Positions 46,120-54,655 of a stretch of DNA of 64,000 nucleotides are shown here, one piece after another. A program made the position numbers and the translations under genes. The notes beneath the pieces were generated by a model. That model saw only the letters and a program-made list of their open reading frames with translations. It made no database searches and was not told the origin of the DNA. The stretch is from Arenibacter palladensis (GTDB lineage Bacteria; Bacteroidota; Bacteroidia; Flavobacteriales; Flavobacteriaceae). Every line of letters begins with the position of its first letter. Within the stretch, counting starts at the first letter, position 1. The DNA lies in the NCBI RefSeq assembly GCF_900129275.1, contig NZ_FQUX01000001.1:124001-188000 (forward strand), read 5' to 3'.

Positions 46120-46168
46120 GCCTTCGTAAATTCTGAATTCTTTTCAGGGTAACGAAGGCTTATTTTTT
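46120..46168 (+). terminator. Probable terminator after the DUF1501 gene
   Basis: GCCTTCGT (46120-46127) pairs with ACGAAGGC (46152-46159), with a 24-base loop region that can pair partly, followed by TTATTTTTT. Confidence 0.6.
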
Positions 46169-46200
46169 GAAGGAATACGCCAGCTGCAAGTAAAAATCTT

Positions 46201-46208
46201 TATTTTTG
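46201..46208 (+). promoter_or_regulatory. -7 promoter element of metG
   Basis: TATTTTTG matches TAnnTTTG, 18 bases before ATG 46227. It overlaps the TTG at 46206, which is therefore not the start codon. Confidence 0.5.
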
Positions 46209-46226
46209 CACCCTAATCCAAAAATA

Positions 46227-48311
46227 ATGTCGCAGAACCTTAAGCAGCCAGCAAGATATACCATAACAGCAGCCCTACCATATACCAACGGCCCTATACA
46301 TATTGGCCATTTGGCAGGCGTTTATGTGCCCGCGGATATCTATGCCAGATACTTGAGATTAAATGGAAATGATGTGGCCTTCGTATGCGGAAGTGACGAA
46401 CACGGGGTTGCCATTTCCATGAAAGCCAAAAAAGAAGGTGTAAGCCCCCAAAACATAATAGATAAATACCACGGTATTATTAAGCAATCCTTTCAGGATT
46501 TTGGAATTACCTTCAACAACTATTCAAGGACATCTGCAGAAGTCCATCATAAAACAGCCTCCGATTTCTTTGTAAAACTATATGAACAAGGAGATTTTAT
46601 TGAGGAAACTACAGAACAATTATATGACGAAGAGGCAAAGCAATTTTTGGCCGATCGTTTTGTAATCGGTACCTGCCCAAAATGTGGCCATGAGGAAGCT
46701 TATGGGGATCAGTGTGAAAATTGTGGCTCCACTTTAAATGCCACGGACCTGATCAACCCAAAATCTACCATTTCCGGAGCAGTACCATCACTAAAAGAAA
46801 CCAAGCACTGGTTTCTTCCCTTGGACCGCTACGAGGATTTCTTAAAAACTTGGATACTGGAAGGCCATAAAAATGACTGGAAGCCCAATGTTTACGGACA
46901 ATGTAAATCTTGGATCGATGACGGACTAAAGCCTAGGGCGGTAACCCGCGATCTAGACTGGGGAATCCCGGTCCCTGTTGAAGGAGGGGAAGGCAAGGTA
47001 TTGTATGTTTGGTTCGATGCCCCAATAGGTTATATTTCCTCTACCAAAGAATGGGCAGCAAGGGAAGGTAAGGACTGGGAACCCTATTGGAAGTCCAAGG
47101 ACACTAAAATGGTACATTTTATCGGCAAGGATAATATTGTATTCCACTGTATTATATTCCCAAGCATGCTTAAAGCACATGGCGATTTTATATTACCGGA
47201 AAATGTGCCTGCGAACGAATTCTTAAACTTGGAAGGCAACAAACTGTCCACTTCCAAGAATTGGGCGGTGTGGCTGCATGAGTATTTGGAGGAATTTCCC
47301 AATATGCAGGATGTACTTAGATATACCCTGACCGCGAATGCCCCCGAAACCAAGGACAACGATTTTACCTGGAAGGACTTTCAGGCCAGGAACAACAATG
47401 AATTGGTAGCCATTTATGGGAACTTCATCAACCGTGTCGTAGTGCTTACCAACAAGTATTACAATGGTAATGTGCCCTCTCCGGGTGCCTATAGCCAGGT
47501 AGATAAGGAAACTCTGGCCGAGCTTAAAAAGTATCCCGAGATCATTTCCAGCTCCATAGAAAGATACCGTTTCCGTGAAGCCGGACAGGAAGTTATGAAT
47601 TTGGCGCGACTTGGAAATAAATATTTGGCGGATGAGGAGCCATGGAAAGTAATTAAACAGGATGAGGAAAGGGTAAAGACCATTATGTTTGTTGCCCTTC
47701 AAATAGCTTCGGCTTTGGCAGTATTAAGCGAGCCTTTCCTGCCTTTTACCGCCGCTAAGCTTAAAAAAATCCTCAATATCTCCCAAAGTTCAACGGAGGG
47801 TTCCCTTGAATGGAAAGACATTTCGGAAAAAGAAACATTACTCCCAGCAGAACATCAGATAAACCAAGCCGAGTTACTTTTCAGCAAAGTAGAGGACGAA
47901 ACTATTCAGGCGCAATTGGACAAACTGGAAGCTACCAAAAAAGAAAATGAAAACATGAACAAAGAAGTGGACCCACAAAAAGACACCATTACCTTTGACG
48001 ATTTCACTAAATTGGATATGCGCGTAGGTACCATCATCGAAGCCGAGAAAATGCCGAAAGCTAAAAAACTTCTGGTTTTAAAGGTGGATACCGGTCTGGA
48101 CATAAGAACCATAGTATCGGGAATCGCTGAAAGCTTTTCTCCGCAGGACATCATTGGAAAAAAGGTAACCGTGTTGGTCAATTTGGCCCCTAGGGCCTTA
48201 CGTGGCGTGGACAGTGAGGGCATGATCCTGATGACGGAAAATGCAGATGGCAAATTGGTTTTCATCAATCCCGATGAAGATGGTGTTGACAATGGTGAGA
48301 CTATAAATTAG
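46227..48311 (+). CDS. metG: Methionyl-tRNA synthetase
   Basis: Charges initiator and elongator tRNA-Met. The 694-residue class I enzyme has the HIGH-type motif [14 protein letters not shown], a zinc knuckle with two Cys pairs ([21 protein letters not shown]), the KMSKS-equivalent [11 protein letters not shown], the anticodon-binding helical domain and a C-terminal tRNA-binding (OB-fold) domain (about 585-694, [19 protein letters not shown]). KLSTSKN in place of KMSKS is usual for MetRS variants. The tex gene follows within about 50 bases. Confidence 0.97.
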   Translation: MSQNLKQPARYTITAALPYTNGPIHIGHLAGVYVPADIYARYLRLNGNDVAFVCGSDEHGVAISMKAKKEGVSPQNIIDKYHGIIKQSFQDFGITFNNYSRTSAEVHHKTASDFFVKLYEQGDFIEETTEQLYDEEAKQFLADRFVIGTCPKCGHEEAYGDQCENCGSTLNATDLINPKSTISGAVPSLKETKHWFLPLDRYEDFLKTWILEGHKNDWKPNVYGQCKSWIDDGLKPRAVTRDLDWGIPVPVEGGEGKVLYVWFDAPIGYISSTKEWAAREGKDWEPYWKSKDTKMVHFIGKDNIVFHCIIFPSMLKAHGDFILPENVPANEFLNLEGNKLSTSKNWAVWLHEYLEEFPNMQDVLRYTLTANAPETKDNDFTWKDFQARNNNELVAIYGNFINRVVVLTNKYYNGNVPSPGAYSQVDKETLAELKKYPEIISSSIERYRFREAGQEVMNLARLGNKYLADEEPWKVIKQDEERVKTIMFVALQIASALAVLSEPFLPFTAAKLKKILNISQSSTEGSLEWKDISEKETLLPAEHQINQAELLFSKVEDETIQAQLDKLEATKKENENMNKEVDPQKDTITFDDFTKLDMRVGTIIEAEKMPKAKKLLVLKVDTGLDIRTIVSGIAESFSPQDIIGKKVTVLVNLAPRALRGVDSEGMILMTENADGKLVFINPDEDGVDNGETIN

Positions 48312-48344
48312 GTCTTGGCTCCGCCTTTAAATTGGCATTCCAAG

Positions 48345-50486
48345 ATGAAAACAAAATACCCCATGAATCTTATATCCTACATCTCCAAAAACACCCAACT
48401 CCCATTAAAAGGCATTGAAAATACGGTTGCCCTATTAAATGAGGATTGCACGGTACCCTTTATTTCCCGTTACCGAAAAGAACGGACAGGAAATTTGGAC
48501 GAAGTACAAATTGGTGCCATAGTACAGTACAAATCGCAGTTTGAAGCTTTGGAAAAACGCAAATTGGCCATCCTTAAGGCAATAGAGGAGCAGGAGGAAC
48601 TAAGCCCTGAGTTGGCCAAAAAAATAAATGATGCCGAGGACCTCACCACCTTGGAGGACCTTTATCTACCCTTCAAAAAAAAGCGTAAAACCAAGGCGGA
48701 AACAGCTAAGAAAAATGGCTTGGAGCCCTTGGCTAAAATTATTTTGGCCCAGCGGATCGATGAAATCGATTTTGAGGCATCAAAATACATCAATGATGCG
48801 GTTCCCAATGAAGATGATGCCTTGGAAGGAGCCCGACATATAATTGCGGAATGGATCAATGAGCGCAGTGATATCCGAAATCAGATCAGGACCCAATTGG
48901 AAAAATTCGCCCTTATTTCCACCAAGGTCGTTGCCAACAAAAAGGACGATGAGAAAGCCCAAAAATTTAGGGACTATTTTGAATGGAGCGAACCCCTAAA
49001 TAGATGTCCATCGCACCGACTCCTGGCCATACTACGAGCGGAAAACGAAGGTTTTATCCGTGTTAAAATTGAAATAGACGATGAAAAGGCCATCTCCAAT
49101 ATGGAGTATAGGATCATCAAAAACAATAATGCAACCACCCCCCATCTTCAATTGGCCATACAAGATGCCTATAAGAGGTTGCTATTCCCCTCCCTTTCCA
49201 ATGAAATTCTAAAATCTGCCAAGGAAAAAGCGGATGAGTCCGCCATTCAGGTATTTTCCAAAAACCTGAAACAGCTGTTGTTGGGGTCACCTTTGGGCGA
49301 AAAAAGAATTTTGGCTATAGATCCCGGCTTTAGAACGGGCTGTAAAGTGGTTTGTCTTAGCGCTCAGGGCGATTTGGAGCACAACGAGACCATTTATCCC
49401 CATGCACCTCAAAACGACAGTACCGGCGCTATAAAGAAAATAAGTTCCTTGGCGGATGCCTATAAGATTGAAGCCATAGCCATAGGTAATGGTACCGCCT
49501 CCAGGGAAACGGAGCAATTAATAAAGCGGATTCAATTCAAGAATAATATTGAGGTGTTTGTGGTCAGTGAGGCCGGTGCCTCCATTTATTCCGCTTCCAA
49601 AATTGCGAGGGAAGAATTCCCCAATTACGATGTTACCGTTAGGGGTGCCGTATCCATCGGAAGACGCCTGGCAGATCCCCTGGCAGAATTGGTAAAAATA
49701 GATGCCAAATCTATCGGGGTCGGACAATATCAGCATGACGTTGACCAGAATCTATTAAAAAACTCCTTGGACACTGTGGTGGAGAGTTGTGTAAATACCG
49801 TAGGCGTAAACATTAATACGGCCAGTGTACCCTTACTCAGCTATGTTTCCGGAATTGGCCCTAAACTGGCCGAAAATATTGTTGCCTATAGGAACGAAAA
49901 TGGCGCCTTTACCAGTAGGAGCGAAATAAAAAAAGTGCCCCGTTTGGGAGAAAAGGCCTTTGAACAGGGGGCTGCATTTTTACGTATCAAGCAGGCAAAG
50001 AATCCGCTGGATGATTCCGCAGTGCATCCGGAAAGTTATTCCCTTGTACAAAAAATGGTGAAAGACCAGGGAGTGCCCCTGTCTGAAATAATAGGAAACA
50101 AGGAAGTCCTAAAAAAAATCGATCTAAAACAATATTGCACCGAAAACGTGGGATTGCCCACTTTACAGGATATTGTAAAGGAATTGGAGAAACCGGGACT
50201 GGACGTTAGGGAAAAGGCCAAGGTCTTTACCTTTAATCAGAACATCAGGACCATTTCCGATCTAAAAGAGGGACAATTACTACCGGGAATAGTGAACAAC
50301 ATTACCAATTTTGGCTGTTTTGTAGATGTAGGCATCAAGGAAAGTGGACTGATCCATATCTCCAATCTATCCGATAGTTTTGTAAAAGATGTGAACGAAC
50401 ATGTTAGCTTACACCAACAAATTATCGTTAAGGTGCTGGAAGTGGACATTCCCAGAAAACGTATACAGTTGGCATTGCACAAATAA
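48345..50486 (+). CDS. tex: Tex family RNA-binding transcription accessory protein
   Basis: A 713-residue Tex/Spt6-type protein. The order is an N-terminal helical region with CTVPFISRYRKERTGNLDEVQ, a YqgF-like RNase H fold (ILAIDPGFRTGCKVV), a helix-hairpin-helix region (NTASVPLLSYVSGIGPKLAE), and a C-terminal S1 RNA-binding domain (about 640-710, GIVNNITNFGCFVDVGIKES). Tex is linked to RNA metabolism and transcription but has no defined reaction. A longer frame opens at a TTG four bases after metG; ATG 48345 or 48363 is more credible. Confidence 0.94.
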   Translation: MKTKYPMNLISYISKNTQLPLKGIENTVALLNEDCTVPFISRYRKERTGNLDEVQIGAIVQYKSQFEALEKRKLAILKAIEEQEELSPELAKKINDAEDLTTLEDLYLPFKKKRKTKAETAKKNGLEPLAKIILAQRIDEIDFEASKYINDAVPNEDDALEGARHIIAEWINERSDIRNQIRTQLEKFALISTKVVANKKDDEKAQKFRDYFEWSEPLNRCPSHRLLAILRAENEGFIRVKIEIDDEKAISNMEYRIIKNNNATTPHLQLAIQDAYKRLLFPSLSNEILKSAKEKADESAIQVFSKNLKQLLLGSPLGEKRILAIDPGFRTGCKVVCLSAQGDLEHNETIYPHAPQNDSTGAIKKISSLADAYKIEAIAIGNGTASRETEQLIKRIQFKNNIEVFVVSEAGASIYSASKIAREEFPNYDVTVRGAVSIGRRLADPLAELVKIDAKSIGVGQYQHDVDQNLLKNSLDTVVESCVNTVGVNINTASVPLLSYVSGIGPKLAENIVAYRNENGAFTSRSEIKKVPRLGEKAFEQGAAFLRIKQAKNPLDDSAVHPESYSLVQKMVKDQGVPLSEIIGNKEVLKKIDLKQYCTENVGLPTLQDIVKELEKPGLDVREKAKVFTFNQNIRTISDLKEGQLLPGIVNNITNFGCFVDVGIKESGLIHISNLSDSFVKDVNEHVSLHQQIIVKVLEVDIPRKRIQLALHK

Positions 50487-50556
50487 CTCCAAATCTTAAG
50501 TTAAGAGCTGGCAAAAAGAGCCATTTATTTGTAACTTTAGTTAAAATTTGAAACTT

Positions 50557-51075
50557 ATGTTGTCCGAAAAACTAGAAAAAGCATTGAACGAACAGGTCCG
50601 TATAGAGGCCGAATCTTCACAGGTATATTTATCCATGGCCTCTTGGGCCGAAGGCAAAGGATTGGAGGGTATTGCACAATTTATGTACAACCAATCGGAT
50701 GAGGAGCGTTTGCACATGCTCAAGCTGGTAAAATACATCAATGAAAGGGGCGGGCACGCCTTTGTTTCTGCTCTTAACGCACCAAAAACCGACTTTGGCA
50801 GTTTTCAGAAAATGTTCCACGAGTTATTGGAGCATGAAATTTTTGTTTCCAATAGCATTAACGAATTGGTACATGTAACACTGCAGGAAAAGGACTATGC
50901 TACCCATAATTTTCTTCAATGGTATGTGGCAGAACAAATCGAGGAAGAGGCCTTGGCCCGCAATATTTTGGACAAGATCAACCTTATTGGGAACGACAAA
51001 GGCGGCCTTTATTTGTTCGATCGTGATATACAGCAGATTACAGCCAATAGTGCGGCCATAACACCAAAGGCATAA
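50557..51075 (+). CDS. Ferritin (prokaryotic, non-haem)
   Basis: Iron-storage protein of 172 residues and four long helices. Ferroxidase-centre ligands are visible in order: Glu in NEQVRIEAESSQVYLSMA, the E..H pair in NQSDEERLHMLKLVKY, and the Glu pattern in WYVAEQIEEEALARNIL. The length is normal for bacterial FtnA. The start is ATG 50557; an in-frame TTG lies three codons upstream. It is monocistronic between tex and the small Cys-rich gene. Confidence 0.95.
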   Translation: MLSEKLEKALNEQVRIEAESSQVYLSMASWAEGKGLEGIAQFMYNQSDEERLHMLKLVKYINERGGHAFVSALNAPKTDFGSFQKMFHELLEHEIFVSNSINELVHVTLQEKDYATHNFLQWYVAEQIEEEALARNILDKINLIGNDKGGLYLFDRDIQQITANSAAITPKA

Positions 51076-51114
51076 ATTTAACATTTAATCTTATTTAGAT
51101 TTAATAAAAATAAA

Positions 51115-51122
51115 TACTTTTG
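51115..51122 (+). promoter_or_regulatory. -7 promoter element of the small Cys-rich protein gene
   Basis: TACTTTTG matches TAnnTTTG, with an imperfect TTTA element about 20 bases upstream. It lies 24 bases before the GTG start. Confidence 0.55.
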
Positions 51123-51145
51123 CCCAGTTATTATTCCAATCTCCA

Positions 51146-51340
51146 GTGGGTAAAAAGAAGAAACAGGGCAAGAAAGAGGAAAAAAAGCTTAAAAAGGCTT
51201 TAAAAAAAGAGCAAAAAGCGGCTCTCAAGGAAATGGTTCCACATGGCTGTAAGACCAAGTGTTGCGACAAATACAAAAAGTCGGAATCCAAAAGGTGCAG
51301 TCGCTGTCCTTGTTTTGATCTGATGAAGAAGGTGGCGTAA
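51146..51340 (+). CDS. Small basic Cys-rich protein
   Basis: A 64-residue protein with a GTG start. The N-terminal half is Lys-rich (KKKKQGKKEEKKLKKALKKE) and likely helical. The C-terminal half has six Cys in the pattern HGCKTKCCDKYKKSE and KRCSRCPCFDL, which could bind zinc or another metal. Similar short proteins occur in other flavobacteria as hypothetical proteins, from memory. Its own promoter element and the clear composition support it as a real gene despite the GTG start. Its position next to ferritin is suggestive of metal handling, but no function is known. Confidence 0.6.
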   Translation: MGKKKKQGKKEEKKLKKALKKEQKAALKEMVPHGCKTKCCDKYKKSESKRCSRCPCFDLMKKVA

Positions 51341-51383
51341 ACTTTGACAACCTTGCGCATTTCGAGCATTGCGCATTTAATTG

Positions 51384-51515
51384 ACTTACGATAATCGCGG
51401 CACGGTGAAGTAATCTCACAGCTGTGTGCCAATAACGAACAGCAGTAATCAAAATCATACAGATTGCCACGTCCCTAACGATCCCTGTCTACCGATAGGC
51501 AGGCTCGCAATGACG
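51384..51515. repeat. Long inverted-repeat element, unit A (degenerate left arm)
   Basis: The right end is CAGGCTCGCAATGACG, preceded by palindrome CCTGTCTACCGATAGGCAGG at 51484-51503. The inner part (AACAGCAGTAATCAAAATCA, then CAGATTGCCACGTC) matches unit C. The left arm (GGTGAAGTAATCTCA) is diverged. The flank CGCCTCATTGGGACTAACAA recurs after unit C, so A and C are related copies. Confidence 0.75.
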
Positions 51516-51562
51516 CCTCATTGGGACTAACAAACCAAAAAGCCTTAACGACCATAGTTGCA

Positions 51563-51689
51563 CGTCATTGCGAACTTGACTGCCCGCAGGCAGGCTTAGT
51601 GAAGCAATCTCAAAGTTGTGCTCACCGAACCAACAGATTGCTTCGTCACTATCGCTCCCTGTCTACCGATAGGCAGGCTCGCAATGACG
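51563..51689. repeat. Long inverted-repeat element, unit B
   Basis: A 127-base unit bounded by CGTCATTGCGA and TCGCAATGACG. Each arm carries a short palindrome (left CTGCCCGCAGGCAG, right CCTGTCTACCGATAGGCAGG), then a second inverted pair, AGTGAAGCAATCT and AGATTGCTTCGTCACT. The whole can fold into one long hairpin. Confidence 0.85.
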
Positions 51690-51719
51690 TTGCAAATTTT
51701 GATTTCCGATCCAACAATC

Positions 51720-51866
51720 CGTCATTGCCAATGGGACTGTCCATAGACAGGCCTAGTGAAGCAATCCCATAGTTGTGCGCCAAGAATAAACAGCAGTAAC
51801 CAAAATCAAACAGATTGCCACGTCACTAACGTTCCCTGTCTACCGTTAGGCAGGCTCGCAATGACG
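51720..51866. repeat. Long inverted-repeat element, unit C
   Basis: A 147-base unit bounded by CGTCATTGCC and CTCGCAATGACG. The left palindrome is CTGTCCATAGACAG and the right is CCTGTCTACCGTTAGGCAGG; the inner arms are AGTGAAGCAATC and AGATTGCCACGTCACT. Its sequence is close to unit A, including the right flank. Confidence 0.85.
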
Positions 51867-52047
51867 CCTCATTGGGGCTAACAATAACTTTTTTAGATTC
51901 ATTTGCAATTCTCCAATTAGTAATCGCACGGAAATACCCTCCCAAAAAAGCAAAAGAAGCAACCCTTAGTTCCCTAAACAGACCCATAGGATTACTTCTT
52001 GCTACGCGACTATGTCCGGTAAAAACTTCCGGATCTGATATACCGGG
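51867..52047. other. Non-coding interval downstream of ssb
   Basis: No gene is recognised. On the minus strand the ssb frame stays open for about 65 codons after its TAA, running into repeat unit C, but the text resembles repeat-derived sequence and no SSB tail. Confidence 0.4.
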
Positions 52048-52380
52048 TTATTTTCCCAACATCAGGAGTTCATTACATCGAATTTCAGTGATGTACCTTT
52101 TTTCCCCTTCCTTGGTTTCATAAGAGCGAGTGGTCAATTTTCCTTCAACGGCAACTTCCTTACCCTTGTTGAGATAGTTTTCCACAATTTCAGCCGTCTT
52201 GCCCCAAGCCACAACATTGTGCCATTGGGTATCCGTTACCTTTTCCCCCTTGGCATTTTTGTAGGTCTCATTGGTAGCAATGGCGAATTTGGCCAATTTG
52301 CCACCTCCGTCTAGATTAATAATTTCCGGATCGTTACCCAAGTTCCCAATCAACTGTACTCTGTTTCTAAGTGCGTTCAT
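52048..52380 (-). CDS. ssb: Single-stranded DNA-binding protein, short form
   Basis: A 110-residue OB-fold protein. It has the SSB start NALRNRVQLIGNLGNDPEI, the core FAIATNETYKNAKGEKVTDTQWHNVVAWGK, and GKEVAVEGKLTTRSYE near the end. It stops at NELLMLGK directly after the OB fold. The disordered linker and the acidic DDxxPF-type tip that recruits partner proteins in standard SSB are absent. Short SSBs of this size are known in flavobacteria beside a full-length copy. The gene has its own promoter region. Confidence 0.93.
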   Translation of the reverse strand: MNALRNRVQLIGNLGNDPEIINLDGGGKLAKFAIATNETYKNAKGEKVTDTQWHNVVAWGKTAEIVENYLNKGKEVAVEGKLTTRSYETKEGEKRYITEIRCNELLMLGK

Positions 52381-52444
52381 AATACATAATTTTTAAATCC
52401 CGAATCCACGGGAAAGGTTAAACAGTTAATGATTTTTGATGGGA

Positions 52445-52452
52445 CAAACTTA
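52445..52452 (-). promoter_or_regulatory. -7 promoter element of ssb
   Basis: The minus strand reads TAAGTTTG (TAnnTTTG), about 65 bases before the ATG. The spacing to the nearest upstream TTTG is too short for a standard -33. Confidence 0.45.
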
Positions 52453-52493
52453 GCTTGCCCTCCAAATGTTATTCGGTTGAAAAGTATTTAATT

Positions 52494-52520
52494 TCGTTTG
52501 TTATCGTTTGTAGTCGTTTG
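52494..52520. repeat. Three CGTTTGT direct repeats in 10-base phase
   Basis: CGTTTGT occurs three times with starts 10 bases apart (spacers TAT and AGT), about 45 bases upstream of the ssb -7 element. One-turn phasing is typical of sites for cooperative binding. A related TCGTTTGTAATCG lies at about 53732, upstream of the DUF6265 gene. Confidence 0.6.
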
Positions 52521-52642
52521 TAAATGTATATAGCCCCCCCCTTATGGTTCATAAACCCCTCCACAATACACTGACTTGCAACGACGATAAATCAATGGAA
52601 TCCCCTATATTTAGAACAAAATAATCCTTGCATAATCACAAT

Positions 52643-53017
52643 ATGGAGATCGTCTTAAAAATTCTTATAGGCATTATAGCCCTTGAACACCTTTATATTT
52701 TGTACATGGAAATGTTTGCCTGGGAAACCTTGGGCAAAAAAACATTTAGAAAAGCACTTCCGGAGCATATGTTTAAACCTACCAAAGGACTGGCTGCCAA
52801 CCAAGGACTCTACAACGGATTTTTGGCCGCCGGGCTTATTTGGACATTTTTTATCAAAGACCCAGCTTGGAGCACCAATATCTCCATTTTCTTTCTTAGC
52901 TGTGTGGCCATTGCGGGCATTTATGGTGCTTGGTCCGCCAGTAAAAAAATATTCGTGGTGCAGGCCTTACCAGCTCTAATAGCACTTTTATTACAGTGGT
53001 TTGTTTCTTACTTTTAA
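52643..53017 (+). CDS. DUF1304 family membrane protein
   Basis: A 124-residue integral membrane protein with four predicted helices: about 4-24 (VLKILIGIIALEHLYILYME), 55-75, 80-100 and 105-122. The family start ALEHLYILYMEMFAW and KGLAANQGLYNGFLAAGL are characteristic of DUF1304. No function is known. A TTG five codons upstream is in frame; ATG 52643 is chosen. It stands alone. Confidence 0.85.
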   Translation: MEIVLKILIGIIALEHLYILYMEMFAWETLGKKTFRKALPEHMFKPTKGLAANQGLYNGFLAAGLIWTFFIKDPAWSTNISIFFLSCVAIAGIYGAWSASKKIFVVQALPALIALLLQWFVSYF

Positions 53018-53134
53018 TCATAGAACTATGGACCAAACAAAATCAAAATAAGCAGTAACCTATTCGCTAGCTATAATATTCTTTCCTTTGCATTTTCTTT
53101 CCCCAAAGAATATTTAATTGATCAAAATTGGAAT

Positions 53135-53713
53135 ATGAGTATGAGCAATCCATTTATTTCGGACCAAACCTTTAAAGGAATCGACTTTACTTCCAAACCT
53201 CTATCCAAAGGAGATTATGAGAACTGTATTTTCGACTCCTGCACCTTTTCCAAAGGGGATATATCCAACATCGCTTTTATGGAATGTGTTTTTACCGATT
53301 GCGATCTAAGCAATGTAAACCTAAAGAATACCACCTTTAAGGAAACTCTTTTTAAAAGGTGTAAGCTTTTGGGAATACGTTTTGACCATTGCAATGATTT
53401 TCTACTGTCATTCAATTTCCATGACTGCACCTTGGACCTGTCCTCTTTTTATACATTAAAACTCAAGAATACTACCTTCAATAATTGCAAGATGATTTCG
53501 GTCGATTTTACGGAAGCCGACCTAACCCAAACAAAATTCGATTCCTGCAATCTTGAAGGGGCAGTCTTTGAGCATTGCAACCTAGAAAAGGCCGATTTTC
53601 AGACTGCTTTTAACTTTACCCTGGATCCGGAAAGGAATAAAATTGCCAAAGCCAAATTCTCCAAGGAAGGAGCCCTAGGTCTATTAAAGAAGTACAATAT
53701 CCAGATAAGCTAA
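53135..53713 (+). CDS. Pentapeptide-repeat protein, Qnr/McbG-like size
   Basis: A 192-residue protein that is nearly all pentapeptide repeats of A(D/N)LXX type with Phe or Leu at the centre, for example CIFDSCTFSKGDISN, CVFTDCDLSNVNLKN and CNLEGAVFEHCNLEKADF. They would form a right-handed quadrilateral beta-helix. Cys is frequent at outer positions. The length and the short C-terminal helix (ALGLLKKYNIQIS) are like the Qnr/McbG group that protects DNA gyrase by mimicking DNA, but many pentapeptide proteins do something else. A start two codons in (second Met) is also possible. It stands alone. Confidence 0.85.
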   Translation: MSMSNPFISDQTFKGIDFTSKPLSKGDYENCIFDSCTFSKGDISNIAFMECVFTDCDLSNVNLKNTTFKETLFKRCKLLGIRFDHCNDFLLSFNFHDCTLDLSSFYTLKLKNTTFNNCKMISVDFTEADLTQTKFDSCNLEGAVFEHCNLEKADFQTAFNFTLDPERNKIAKAKFSKEGALGLLKKYNIQIS

Positions 53714-53783
53714 GGAGCAACAAAGAATTAATCGTTTGTAATCGGATAATTTGTACCTTATTACTTTCAAAACCAATCAGCAC

Positions 53784-54272
53784 ATGAAGTGGATCCTAAT
53801 ACTATTGCTCTTTGCCTACGCGCCTTCCTTTGGTCAGAATACCATTTCCTTTTCTAACGGAAAACCATCTCCTAAGGCCAGCCTTTTTGATGTTTCATGG
53901 ATAGCAGGACACTGGAAGGGAGAGGCATTTGGCGGAATAACAGAAGAAATTTGGAGTCCTCCGCTGGGAGATTCCATGATGTTCGTGTTTAAATTGGTAG
54001 TAGACGACAAGGTGGCTATTTACGAGCTTGGCCATATTAGACAGGAAGGGGAAACCCTTATACTTCAATTGAGACACTTCAATGGAAATTTGACAGCTTG
54101 GGAGGAAAAAGAGAAAACAGTCGACTTTAAACTAGTAAAACTGGACGGTAATCGCGTCTATTTTGATGACTTTACTTTCGAGAAGATAAATGACTCAGAA
54201 ATTAATATCTATGTCGTAATCGAGCAGGAAAATGGCTCCAAAGAGGAAGTTAAGTTTAATTATAAAAAATGA
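53784..54272 (+). CDS. DUF6265 family exported protein
   Basis: A 162-residue protein with a signal peptide (ILILLLFAYAPSFGQ) and a lipocalin-like beta domain starting at SLFDVSWIAGHWKGEAFGG, which I recognise as DUF6265. The following strands TEEIWSPPLGDSMMFVFKLV and ETLILQLRHFNGN fit the family. No catalytic residue is evident. The ATG 53784 is chosen because the signal peptide starts there; the longer frame begins at 53751. It overlaps the next gene by four bases (ATGA). Confidence 0.75.
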   Translation: MKWILILLLFAYAPSFGQNTISFSNGKPSPKASLFDVSWIAGHWKGEAFGGITEEIWSPPLGDSMMFVFKLVVDDKVAIYELGHIRQEGETLILQLRHFNGNLTAWEEKEKTVDFKLVKLDGNRVYFDDFTFEKINDSEINIYVVIEQENGSKEEVKFNYKK

Positions 54273-54655
54273 TCTTAAACAAAGTACACCATATTGCCAT
54301 CATTTGCTCTGATTATAAGAAATCGAAAAAATTCTATGTGGAAGACCTAGGTTTGGAACCCTTGCAAGAAATCTATAGGGATGAAAGGGACTCCTTCAAA
54401 TTGGATTTGGCACTGAACGGCGAATACATCATAGAACTATTTTCATTTCCCAAACCACCTCCAAGAAACACAAGGCCAGAAGCAGCGGGATTAAGGCATT
54501 TGGCCTTTGAGGTGGACGATTTGGATACCAGCTTAGTGGAATTGTCCGGAAAAGGCATTCTGGCAGAGCCTGTTCGTACTGACGAGTTTACCCAGAAAAA
54601 ATTCACTTTTATATTCGATCCGGACAATTTACCCATAGAACTCTACCAAAAATGA
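54269..54655 (+). CDS. VOC family protein, GloA2/YaeR-like
   Basis: A 128-residue single VOC domain of the YaeR/GloA2 type, with VHHIAIICSDYKKSKKFYVE (first ligand His), EYIIELFSFPKPP (Glu), LRHLAFEVDDLD (second His) and DPDNLPIELYQK (second Glu). All four metal ligands are present. The substrate is not known. It is joined to both neighbours by 4-base overlaps, giving translational coupling of DUF6265, VOC and LbetaH genes. Confidence 0.85.
   Translation: MILNKVHHIAIICSDYKKSKKFYVEDLGLEPLQEIYRDERDSFKLDLALNGEYIIELFSFPKPPPRNTRPEAAGLRHLAFEVDDLDTSLVELSGKGILAEPVRTDEFTQKKFTFIFDPDNLPIELYQK

Noticed and set aside
51521-51772. Plus-strand 83-residue ORF
   Set aside because: It lies wholly within the long inverted-repeat elements and translates repeat sequence.
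51384-51866. Possible CRISPR array
   Set aside because: The units are 127-147 bases long, internally palindromic, unequal in spacing and without unique spacers or cas genes.
51850-52047. Possible read-through extension of ssb
   Set aside because: The frame stays open after the TAA, but the translation runs into repeat unit C and has no acidic tip, so chance openness is more likely.
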